In this document: piece by piece, positions 7,552 to 14,874 of the stretch | How positions within the stretch are numbered: position 1 is the stretch's first letter | Layout: each line of letters opens with the position of its first letter | Assembly: GCA_964564225.1 (NCBI GenBank) | Contig: CAZMAF010000023.1 | Location: 1-25,304 of the forward strand | Direction of reading: 5' to 3' | DNA length: 25,304 nucleotides | Source: RGIG1993 sp964564225 | GTDB taxonomy: Bacteria > Bacillota > Clostridia > Oscillospirales > CAG-272 | Program-made: the position numbers and the translations under genes | Notes under the pieces: generated by a model | The model's database searches: none | Told to the model about the DNA's origin: nothing | The model's input: only the letters and a program-made list of their open reading frames with translations

Positions 7552-8300
7552 TGATGCTTTTTATTTATATTGCGATCATCGCGTTTACCGTGTTCGTTGA
7601 CCTCTTCACCAAGTTTTTGGTGAAGAGGAGCGACGTCCTGATGAACGGCGGTGTGATTGAGATCATTCCCGATGTATTCCGTTTCCGTTACGTTGAAAAT
7701 CCCGGTGCGGCGATGGGCTCGTTTGTTGATGACCGTTGGGTGTTTATGCTTTTTTCGACGGTTGCCATCGTTGCGATTCTTGTGTATCTGATCGTGCAGT
7801 ATAAGGCGATCAAACCCTTGCTTGGCATCTCGCTTGCCATGGTGACGGGCGGCGGTATCGGTAATATGTACGAGCGTTTATTCAATCAGAATGCACAAGG
7901 ACAGTACGTTGTAACCGATTTCTTTGATTTTTATCTCTTTGATTTCTGGAAATGGGTTTTTAACGTAGCTGACGTTGCCGTTTGTGTGGGCGCGGGATTG
8001 ATGGTGCTTTATCTCGTTCTTGATCTCGTCGAGGATTATCGTGTCAAGAAGTATCCCGAACAGTACGATGAGCTTGTAGCGCTGGACAGGATCGGCGAGG
8101 ACACTGCCGATATTCTTGAACTTTTAGCGCTTGACGGTGCCGGAAATCCTGTGGGTGAGGTGCTTGACGAAGAAATTGAGTTTGACTCTTTTATAGATGA
8201 AGACGAGGTCGATCTTGATGCTCTCGAGGAGTTCTGTTTCGATGATATAGAGAGCGATGAAGAAAGCGATGACAAAGAGGATGAAGATACGTCGATCTGA
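7551..8300 (+). CDS. lspA: lipoprotein signal peptidase LspA with acidic C-terminal tail
   Basis: LspA is the inner-membrane aspartyl protease that removes the signal peptide of prolipoproteins after diacylglyceryl transfer. The catalytic pair is visible as Asp123 (VVTDFF) and Asp141 (FNVADV). Other family blocks are VDLFTK (16-21), VENPGAAMG (48-56) and GGGIGNMYERL (100-110). In the last block the usual Asp before Arg is Glu108. Four membrane segments fit within residues 1-160. The protein is 249 residues, about 80-90 longer than typical LspA. The surplus is a soluble tail whose last 47 residues hold 26 acidic and one basic residue. The start ATG 7551 shares its A with the ileS stop, so translation is probably coupled. 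ATG 7554 is an alternative. Confidence 0.95.
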   Translation: MMLFIYIAIIAFTVFVDLFTKFLVKRSDVLMNGGVIEIIPDVFRFRYVENPGAAMGSFVDDRWVFMLFSTVAIVAILVYLIVQYKAIKPLLGISLAMVTGGGIGNMYERLFNQNAQGQYVVTDFFDFYLFDFWKWVFNVADVAVCVGAGLMVLYLVLDLVEDYRVKKYPEQYDELVALDRIGEDTADILELLALDGAGNPVGEVLDEEIEFDSFIDEDEVDLDALEEFCFDDIESDEESDDKEDEDTSI

Positions 8301-8320
8301 CTTCTTTTGCCGAGGTGACT

Positions 8321-9247
8321 ATGTTACATATACCGACTGCCGAGGATATCGGCAAACGACTTGACAAATTTGTGGCGGAGCGTGAGGATTTGACACGCTC
8401 CGCCATTCAAAAATATATTGAAAATGCTGCGATTACCGTCAATGACAAGAAGGTGTCGAAAAGCTATGCCATAAGAGAAGGGGATAGGATTGAAATTGAA
8501 ATTCCTGAGGCGGTGGAGGTGGCGATTGAGGCAGAAAATATTTCGCTTGAGATCGTCTACGAAGACGTCGATCTTCTCGTTGTGAATAAGCCGAAGGGGA
8601 TGGTGGTACATCCTGCGCCCGGTAACTATACGGGTACGCTTGTGAATGCGCTCCTTTATCATTGCAAAGGCTCGCTGTCGGGGATTAACGGTGAGATCCG
8701 TCCCGGTATCGTGCATCGCATTGATAAAGATACGTCGGGGCTTCTTATCGTTGCTAAAAATGATTTTGCCCACACCCGACTTGCCGAGCAGATCAAGGCG
8801 CATTCTTTCCTTCGCTTTTACGAGGCAATTGCCGTTGGCGGCTTTCATGAGGACGCGGGAACGGTTGACGCGCCGATTGCAAGACATCCTTCCGATCGCA
8901 AGCGTATGGCGGTAGTAGCGGGCGGCAGGGAAGCGATCACCCATTGGCAGGTGCTGACGCGCTATCAGGGCTATACGCATCTCAGGTTGCAGCTTGAGAC
9001 GGGCAGAACGCATCAGATCCGTGTGCATCTTTCCTCGCGCGGACATTCGCTCTTCGGCGATACCGTGTACGGCGGCGGGCGGACAAAATTTGAGGAGCAG
9101 AATGAAAAGCTCGTGAAGGGACAGTGCCTTCACGCCAAAAGCATTGGCTTTATTCATCCGAGAACGGGCGAGGCGCTCTATTTTGAATCGGAGCTGCCCG
9201 ACTATTTCAAGGAATTGCTCCGCAAGATGGAAGATATGAAAATATAA
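8321..9247 (+). CDS. RluA/RluD-family 23S rRNA pseudouridine synthase
   Basis: Isomerises specific uridines to pseudouridine, most likely in 23S rRNA in the manner of RluD (uridines of helix 69), though the exact target cannot be read from sequence. An S4 RNA-binding domain occupies about residues 10-65, with KRLDKFVAE and SAIQKYIENAAITVNDK. The catalytic domain has the motif HRIDKDTSG with the nucleophile Asp135, then the GRTHQIRVHLS block. The 308-residue length is normal. The start ATG 8321 follows GAGGTGA (8312-8318) at short spacing; an in-frame GTG at 8315 is part of that site and is not favoured. It lies 20 bp after lspA, a linkage seen in many Firmicutes, and 15 bp before tatD. Confidence 0.93.
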   Translation: MLHIPTAEDIGKRLDKFVAEREDLTRSAIQKYIENAAITVNDKKVSKSYAIREGDRIEIEIPEAVEVAIEAENISLEIVYEDVDLLVVNKPKGMVVHPAPGNYTGTLVNALLYHCKGSLSGINGEIRPGIVHRIDKDTSGLLIVAKNDFAHTRLAEQIKAHSFLRFYEAIAVGGFHEDAGTVDAPIARHPSDRKRMAVVAGGREAITHWQVLTRYQGYTHLRLQLETGRTHQIRVHLSSRGHSLFGDTVYGGGRTKFEEQNEKLVKGQCLHAKSIGFIHPRTGEALYFESELPDYFKELLRKMEDMKI

Positions 9248-9262
9248 ATGTAGGAAACCGAT

Positions 9263-10039
9263 ATGAAACTCTTTGATACCCACACCCATTACGACGATGA
9301 AAAATTTGATCCCGCAGAGAGGGATGCGCTGTTGACTTCGCTTTTTAAAAATGAGGTCGATTATATTCTCGGCGCGGCGGTCAACGGCGAGACCTCGCGC
9401 TTTACCATTCGGACAGCGGAGCGCTTTGCGGGTTACTATGCCGCCGTCGGCATTCATCCGCAGAATTGCGGCGAGTATACCGATATTGACGCGGCGCTCA
9501 AAGAGATCGAGGAGCTTGCCAAATCCCCGAAGGTCAAAGCCATCGGTGAGATCGGCTATGATTTTTATTGGGGGGACAATCCCTCGCCCGAGGTGCAGAG
9601 AGCTTTTTTTGAAGGGCAGATGGAAATTGCCCGTCGTTTGAAACTGCCCGTTATCATTCACGACAGGGAAGCGCACGGTGCGACGATAGAGGTCATTTTG
9701 AAATATCCCGACGTGATCGGCGTTCTGCACTCCTATTCGGGCAGTGCTGAAATGGCAAGGGAGCTTGTTAAGCGCGGGTGGTATATTTCGTTTTCGGGTG
9801 TGATCACCTATAAGAATGCCACTCGTCTTGCCGAGGTCGTGCCGACAATTCCGAAGGATCGGATTCTTGTCGAGACGGACTGTCCCTATCTTTCGCCTGT
9901 GCCGATGCGCGGCAAGAGAAACGATTCGGGCAACGTCAAGTATACCGCCGCCAAAGCTGCCGAGCTTCGCGGGGAAGGGTATGACGATTTCTGCAGGCAG
10001 ACAACCGAAAACGGAAAAAGGTTATTCGGGATCAGGTGA
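9263..10039 (+). CDS. TatD-family metal-dependent hydrolase (DNase)
   Basis: Member of the amidohydrolase superfamily; characterised TatD proteins are divalent-metal-dependent 3'-5' exonucleases linked to DNA repair and degradation. The metal ligands are visible: His7 and His9 in DTHTHYDD, Glu96 in GEIGYDF, His133 in IIHDREAH, His156 in VLHSYSG and Asp206 in ETDCPYL. Length (258) is typical. The start ATG 9263 follows TAGGAAA at 9251-9257. It is the last gene of the plus-strand run and ends just before a strong hairpin. The cellular substrate here is not known. Neighbouring genes give no extra clue beyond a general housekeeping context. Confidence 0.93.
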   Translation: MKLFDTHTHYDDEKFDPAERDALLTSLFKNEVDYILGAAVNGETSRFTIRTAERFAGYYAAVGIHPQNCGEYTDIDAALKEIEELAKSPKVKAIGEIGYDFYWGDNPSPEVQRAFFEGQMEIARRLKLPVIIHDREAHGATIEVILKYPDVIGVLHSYSGSAEMARELVKRGWYISFSGVITYKNATRLAEVVPTIPKDRILVETDCPYLSPVPMRGKRNDSGNVKYTAAKAAELRGEGYDDFCRQTTENGKRLFGIR

Positions 10040-10045
10040 TACTGA

Positions 10046-10093
10046 AAAAACGCATTGGATGCTATCCTTGAGGATGGCGTTCAATGCGTTTTT
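10046..10093 (+). terminator. intrinsic terminator after tatD
   Basis: A 12-bp perfect stem, AAAAACGCATTG (10046-10057) with CAATGCGTTTTT (10082-10093), encloses a smaller ATCC-TTGA-GGAT hairpin. The right arm ends in a T-run. Starting 7 bp after the tatD stop, it closes the long plus-strand cluster. The A-run on the left arm means it could also act on the opposite strand, behind rpsT. Confidence 0.85.
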
Positions 10094-10121
10094 GAAGTAA
10101 AGAGTGAAGAAAGAAAACGCA

Positions 10122-10153
10122 AATACCCCGACGGGTTGTCCCGTCGGGGTATT
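10122..10153 (-). terminator. intrinsic terminator after rpsT
   Basis: A 14-bp perfect stem, AATACCCCGACGGG (10122-10135) and its complement (10140-10153), with loop TTGT. Read on the minus strand it lies 16 bp beyond the rpsT stop and is followed by a T-rich stretch (TTTGCGTTTTC). Confidence 0.88.
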
Positions 10154-10169
10154 GCATCTCTTGTTGAGC

Positions 10170-10445
10170 TTATGCCATTGCGTTGAGCATCGTGGTGAAA
10201 CGGCTCTTCTTTCTTGCAGCATTATTCACGTGAATAATACCCTTGGCAGCGGCTTGGTCGGTCTTCTTAACGACCAGAGCGTAAAGAGCAGTAGCAGCTT
10301 CCTTGTCACCGCTTGCAACAGTAGATTCATACTTCTTGATAAGTGTCTTAAATGCAGACTTGAACATTCTGTTTCTTAAGTTCTTCGTCTTCGACGTGAT
10401 GACTCTCTTTTTAGCGGAATCAAGCTTCTTCTTTTCGTTTGCCAA
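10170..10445 (-). CDS. rpsT: 30S ribosomal protein S20, TTG start
   Basis: S20 binds 16S rRNA early in assembly of the 30S body. The 91-residue, strongly basic product shows the family pattern: short N-terminal MANEKKKLDSAKKR, then NLRNRMFKSAFKTLIKKY, SGDKEAATALYA and the C-terminal KGIIHVNNAARKKSRF. The start is a TTG at 10445-10443 (minus strand), because the only good Shine-Dalgarno, AAGGAGG at 10460-10454, lies exactly eight bases before it. The upstream in-frame GTG is part of that site. E. coli rpsT also starts with UUG, where the weak codon is tied to autoregulation by S20; the same could apply here. It has its own promoter and terminator and is transcribed divergently from rpoB. Confidence 0.96.
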   Translation of the reverse strand: MANEKKKLDSAKKRVITSKTKNLRNRMFKSAFKTLIKKYESTVASGDKEAATALYALVVKKTDQAAAKGIIHVNNAARKKSRFTTMLNAMA

Positions 10446-10489
10446 TGTGTACACCTCCTTATTAAAGGATCAAATTTAGATACCTTCCT

Positions 10490-10518
10490 ATATTATCACG
10501 AATGAAAGAAAAAATCAA
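10490..10518 (-). promoter_or_regulatory. sigma-A-type promoter of rpsT
   Basis: On the minus strand, TTGATT (10518-10513) and TAATAT (10495-10490) are separated by exactly 17 bp, about 30 bp before the rpsT ribosome binding site. The region upstream is A/T-tract rich, which could act as an UP element. It lies back to back with the rpoB promoter. Confidence 0.8.
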
Positions 10519-10559
10519 TACCTTTTTGAGAAATTTTTTCTATTTTTTTTAAAAATCTC

Positions 10560-10588
10560 TTGACAAGCTTGGAAGGATGTGGTATAGT
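10560..10588 (+). promoter_or_regulatory. sigma-A-type promoter of rpoBC
   Basis: A perfect -35 hexamer TTGACA (10560-10565) and TATAGT (10583-10588) with a 17-bp spacer. A/T tracts lie directly upstream (10521-10555). It predicts a start near 10595 and thus a leader of about 309 nt before rpoB. It is the best candidate for expression of the two polymerase genes. Confidence 0.88.
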
Positions 10589-10594
10589 AAAATA

Positions 10595-10903
10595 AAATTA
10601 TAATCGGATAGAATGCCGTTGTAGGCTTTAAACTGGGTTTTTGCTGTGAAAACGGCAGTTGAGCGACGGTTCGTCTTCTTTGGTCGGAAGGCAATTTTGC
10701 GGCATTTTATGCGAAATCATAGTATAAGCAAAAGGTCATATTCCCATCGCTGTTCGGCGTTCACGAGGCATTATCTTTTGTTTTTCTTAAATCGGCTGTA
10801 ACCAGCATGCCGTGCGGGAAAACAAATTGTAAATTATTTGTGAACGAAACGAGGCGCTTTTGGGATATGGTCTATTATTTTGCGAAAAAATGGAGGATTG
10901 AAC
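10595..10903 (+). promoter_or_regulatory. long 5' leader of rpoB
   Basis: This non-coding stretch of about 309 nt lies between the predicted start point and rpoB. Visible structure: TGCCGTT (10614-10620) pairs with AACGGCA (10651-10657); GACG-GTT-CGTC forms a small hairpin at 10665-10675; and an imperfect stem spans about 10697-10714 around GGCATTTTATGC. A T-rich patch (TTTTGTTTTTCTT) lies at 10776-10788 without a strong stem before it. No known riboswitch or ribosomal-protein leader was recognised. It could control rpoBC by attenuation or protein binding; that is inference from length and structure only. Confidence 0.5.
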
Positions 10904-13900
10904 ATGGCAAAAGTATCGGTTAAACCGGTGATGCTTGGTACGCAGCAGCGTATGAGCTTTGCCAAAATCGACGAAGCGATCGGCGTTCCGAACCTTCTTG
11001 ACGTACAGAAAAAGTCGTACAGATGGTTTATTGAGGAAGGTCTTGCCGAGGTCCTGACGGACGTTTCCCCGATCGTTGACTATTCCGGCAATCTGTTCAT
11101 CGAATTTGTGGATTACAAGATTGATGAAAGCGCGCCCAAGTATCCCGAGGAGGAATGCAAGGAGCGTGACGTAAATTATGCTGCGCCTTTGAGAGTTACC
11201 GTACGCCTTTATAATAAGGAAACACAGGAAGTCAAGGAAAAGGAAATCTTTATGGGTGATTTTCCTCTGATGACCGATAACGGTACTTTTATTATTAACG
11301 GTGCGGAGCGTGTCGTCGTATCGCAGATCGTGCGTTCGCCCGGTATGTATTACGACAGTGCGATCGACAAGTCGGGCAAGAAGGTTTATATGGCAACCGT
11401 GATCCCCTATCGCGGCGCATGGCTTGAATATGAAACCGATGCCAACGACGTGTTCTACGTCCGTATTGATAAAAACAGAAAGCTCCCCGTTACTGTTCTG
11501 ATTCGTGCCTTGAGCGATCAGTACGGCTCCGATGAGGAAATTTATTCCTTCTTCGGTGAGGACGATATGATCAAGGCTACCGTTGAAAAAGACGGTATGA
11601 ATGCCGAAGCTCTGAAATTCGGTTCGACAGCGAGAGATGAAGCACTGAAGGAAATCTACAGAAAGCTTCGTCCCGGCGAGCCTCCGCTCGTTGAATCGGC
11701 TGAAACGCTCGTGAACAATCTCTTTTTTGATCCCAAGAGATACGATCTCGCAAGCGTTGGTCGCTACAAATATAATAAGAAGATGTCCATCGGTGCGCGT
11801 ATTAAAGGCTTTACCCTTTCGCGTCCCGTTGCAAGCGTTCTGACCGGTGAAATTATCGCCATGGACGGTGAGACCGTTACCGCTGAGCTTGCTGAGGCGA
11901 TTGAGAAGGCTGCCGTTAACGAAGCATATGTTCTGAATGAGCATGGTGTTGAGGTTAAGGTTATCTCGAACGGTACGGTTTCTGCCGAGGCTGTTCTCGG
12001 TTATTCGCTTGCCGAATACGGCATCAAGGAAAAGGTCGTTTACTCGGTGCTTTCTGAGATTATCGAGGCGGCTGCCGGTGATAAGGACACGATCGTGAAG
12101 ACCTGCCGCGACAGAGCAGCAGAGCTTTGTCCCAAGCACATAACGAAGGCAGATATTCTCGCTTCGATCAACTATCTGATCACCCTTTCTCACGGCGTCG
12201 GTAATGTAGACGACATCGACCATCTCGGCAACCGCCGTTTGCGTTGCGTTGGTGAGCTTTTGCAGAACCAGCTCCGTATCGGTTTTTCGAGAATGGATAA
12301 AATCGTTAAAGAGCGCATGACCATTCAGGATGCTGATTCGGTATCTCCTGAAGCGCTTATCAATATCAGACCTTTGGTTACCGCGATCCGCGACTTTTTC
12401 GGCTCTTCGCCTCTGTCGCAGTTTATGGATCAGAACAACCCCTTGGCAGAACTTACGCACAAAAGACGTCTTTCGGCACTCGGCCCGGGCGGTCTTTCGC
12501 GTGACCGTGCTTCCTTTGACGTACGTGACGTACATTATACTCACTATGGCAGAATGTGTCCGATTGAAACGCCTGAAGGTCCTAATATCGGTCTGATTTC
12601 TTATCTTGCTACCTATGCCAAGATCAACGAATACGGCTTTATCGAAGCGCCTTACCGCAGAATTGATAAGGTGACCGGTCGTATTTCGGATACGATTGAA
12701 TATATGACTGCCGACGTTGAGGATAACTATATCATCGCGCAGGCAAACGAGCCGCTTGACGAAAACAAGTGCTTTGTTAATAAGAAGGTTACAGCCCGTC
12801 ACCGCTCCGAGATTATTGAGATCGAGGCGGAAAAGGCAGATTTTATGGACGTTTCGCCTAAGATGGTTATGTCTGTTGCGACCTCGCATATTCCTTTCCT
12901 TGAAAACGACGACAACTCGCGTGCCCTGATGGGCGCGAACATGCAGAAGCAGGCAGTGCCGCTTCTGACTTGCGACAGCCCTATCGTCGGTACGGGTATG
13001 GAGTATAAGGCGGCGGTGGATTCCGGCGTCGTTATTGTCTGCCGCGAGAGCGGTGTTGCCGAGAAAGTTACGGCTGATGAGATCATCATCCGCACCGACT
13101 CGGGCAGAAAAGACGAGTACCGTCTGACCAAGTTCAAGAGAACCAACCAGGGTACTTGTATCAATCAGCGTCCCATTATCAGTGAGGGTGAATATATTGA
13201 TGCCGGTCGCGTGATTGCTGACGGTCCTGCTACGCAGGGCGGTGAGATTGCGCTTGGTAAGAATGCGCTCATTGGTTTTATGACATGGGAAGGTTATAAC
13301 TACGAGGACGCTGTACTTCTGAACGAAAGACTCGTACGTGAGGATATGTACACCTCGGTTCATATCGAGGAATACTCGCACGAGGCAAGAGATACAAAGC
13401 TTGGTCCGGAGGAAATTACCCGTGAAATTCCAAACGTTGGTGACGATGCGCTGAAGTATCTTAATGCTGAAGGCATTGTTCTTAAGGGTACGGAAGTTCG
13501 CGCAGGCGACATTCTTGTCGGTAAGGTTACGCCCAAGGGTGAAACCGAGCTGACGGCAGAGGAAAGACTCCTTCGTGCGATCTTCGGTGAAAAGGCAAGA
13601 GAGGTAAGAGATACCTCCTTCCGTCTGCCTCACGGTCAGAGCGGTATCGTCGTTGACGTCAAAGTCTTTTCGCGTGAAGCGGGTGATGAGCTTCCTCCCG
13701 GAGTGAACAAGGTTGTTCGCGTTTACGTTGCTCAGAAGAGAAAGATCTCGGTCGGTGATAAGATGGCCGGCCGTCACGGTAACAAGGGTGTCGTTTCGAG
13801 AATTCTTCCTCCTGAAGATATGCCTTTCCTTCGTGACGGTACGCCGCTGGATATCGTACTGAACCCGATGGGTGTACCTTCGCGTATGAACATCGGTCAG

Positions 13901-14857
13901 GTGCTTGAGGTACATCTCGGCATTGCCGCAAGAAAGCTTGGCTGGAAGATTATGACTCCCGTATTCGACGGCGCAACCGAAAAAGATATTACCGAATGCA
14001 TGAAGCTTGCGGGCATGTACCGTGACGTTCTTCCCAACGAATATATTTCTAACAAGAATATCTTTGTTGCCGTTGAGGGCGAAGACGGTGAAGTGCAGTA
14101 TAATCCCGTTTCCTTTGCTGAAAAGGTAGATGAAAACGGCAAGAAGTTTTACGTTCCCGTATATGAAGGAATTGAACGCGACGAGGCTTGGATTAAGGCA
14201 ATGGTTGCCGAAACAAAGCTCAAGATCGTTGACGGTAAGTCGATTCTTTATGACGGCAGAACGGGTGAGCGTTTTGACAACCCCGTTACCGTCGGTATTA
14301 TGTATTATCTGAAGCTTCATCACCTCGTTGATGAAAAGATTCACGCCCGTTCGATCGGTCCGTATTCTCTTGTTACGCAGCAGCCTCTCGGCGGTAAAGC
14401 GCAGTTTGGCGGTCAGCGTTTCGGTGAAATGGAAGTCTGGGCTCTCGAGGCTTACGGCGCGGCTTACACACTTCAGGAAATCCTGACTGTGAAGTCGGAC
14501 GATGTGACCGGACGTACCAAGACTTATGAGGCGATCGTTAAGGGTCAGAATATTCCGACTCCCGGTGTTCCCGAGTCCTTCCGCGTGCTTGTGAAGGAAT
14601 TGCAGTCGCTCTGTCTTGACGTTCGTGTGCTTGACAAGGACGGCAATGAGATCGAGCTTTCGAAGATCGGTGAGGAAGAAGATATGCTTTACGCCGCAAC
14701 GCCTGTTGAAGAAGTGGGTGAAACGATCCTTACCGAAGATATTTTCAATACGGCAATTGAAGAAGATCCCGACGTGAATCCTGAAGACATCGGTCTTGAG
14801 GATGAGTTCTATACCGGCGACGAATACGAAGATGAGTATTCGGACGACGAAGAATAA
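10904..14857 (+). CDS. rpoB: DNA-directed RNA polymerase subunit beta
   Basis: Beta subunit of the core polymerase, forming one pincer and much of the active centre. The 1317-residue product carries the rifampicin-pocket block at residues 500-526 (GSSPLSQFMDQNN, then THKRRLSALGPGGL). The residues matching E. coli Asp516, His526 and Ser531 are kept (Asp509, His519, Ser524), so nothing here predicts rifampicin resistance. The positions matching Gln510 and Ser522 are Pro503 and Ala515. Also clear are YGRMCPIETPEGPNIGLI and, towards the C-terminus, KMAGRHGNKGVVS. The end is a long acidic tail (DEYEDEYSDDEE). The start ATG 10904 follows GGAGG (10892-10896). The frame opens earlier at a TTG, which lacks a ribosome binding site. 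rplJ and rplL, its usual upstream partners, are absent. rpoC follows after 17 bp. Confidence 0.98.
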   Translation: MAKVSVKPVMLGTQQRMSFAKIDEAIGVPNLLDVQKKSYRWFIEEGLAEVLTDVSPIVDYSGNLFIEFVDYKIDESAPKYPEEECKERDVNYAAPLRVTVRLYNKETQEVKEKEIFMGDFPLMTDNGTFIINGAERVVVSQIVRSPGMYYDSAIDKSGKKVYMATVIPYRGAWLEYETDANDVFYVRIDKNRKLPVTVLIRALSDQYGSDEEIYSFFGEDDMIKATVEKDGMNAEALKFGSTARDEALKEIYRKLRPGEPPLVESAETLVNNLFFDPKRYDLASVGRYKYNKKMSIGARIKGFTLSRPVASVLTGEIIAMDGETVTAELAEAIEKAAVNEAYVLNEHGVEVKVISNGTVSAEAVLGYSLAEYGIKEKVVYSVLSEIIEAAAGDKDTIVKTCRDRAAELCPKHITKADILASINYLITLSHGVGNVDDIDHLGNRRLRCVGELLQNQLRIGFSRMDKIVKERMTIQDADSVSPEALINIRPLVTAIRDFFGSSPLSQFMDQNNPLAELTHKRRLSALGPGGLSRDRASFDVRDVHYTHYGRMCPIETPEGPNIGLISYLATYAKINEYGFIEAPYRRIDKVTGRISDTIEYMTADVEDNYIIAQANEPLDENKCFVNKKVTARHRSEIIEIEAEKADFMDVSPKMVMSVATSHIPFLENDDNSRALMGANMQKQAVPLLTCDSPIVGTGMEYKAAVDSGVVIVCRESGVAEKVTADEIIIRTDSGRKDEYRLTKFKRTNQGTCINQRPIISEGEYIDAGRVIADGPATQGGEIALGKNALIGFMTWEGYNYEDAVLLNERLVREDMYTSVHIEEYSHEARDTKLGPEEITREIPNVGDDALKYLNAEGIVLKGTEVRAGDILVGKVTPKGETELTAEERLLRAIFGEKAREVRDTSFRLPHGQSGIVVDVKVFSREAGDELPPGVNKVVRVYVAQKRKISVGDKMAGRHGNKGVVSRILPPEDMPFLRDGTPLDIVLNPMGVPSRMNIGQVLEVHLGIAARKLGWKIMTPVFDGATEKDITECMKLAGMYRDVLPNEYISNKNIFVAVEGEDGEVQYNPVSFAEKVDENGKKFYVPVYEGIERDEAWIKAMVAETKLKIVDGKSILYDGRTGERFDNPVTVGIMYYLKLHHLVDEKIHARSIGPYSLVTQQPLGGKAQFGGQRFGEMEVWALEAYGAAYTLQEILTVKSDDVTGRTKTYEAIVKGQNIPTPGVPESFRVLVKELQSLCLDVRVLDKDGNEIELSKIGEEEDMLYAATPVEEVGETILTEDIFNTAIEEDPDVNPEDIGLEDEFYTGDEYEDEYSDDEE

Positions 14858-14874
14858 GAGAGGAGATAAGACAA

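Noticed and set aside
8324..9730. 468-codon minus-strand frame opposite the rluD-like gene and tatD
   Set aside because: The two sense genes happen to share a frame, so the codon-bias shadow runs through both.
10709..10801. 30-residue frame in the rpoB leader as a possible leader peptide
   Set aside because: No Shine-Dalgarno before its ATG and no run of regulatory codons.
10787..14344. 1185-codon open frame on the minus strand opposite rpoB
   Set aside because: It is in register with the rpoB codons and explained by absence of TTA, CTA and TCA. It has no family resemblance and lies opposite a certain gene.
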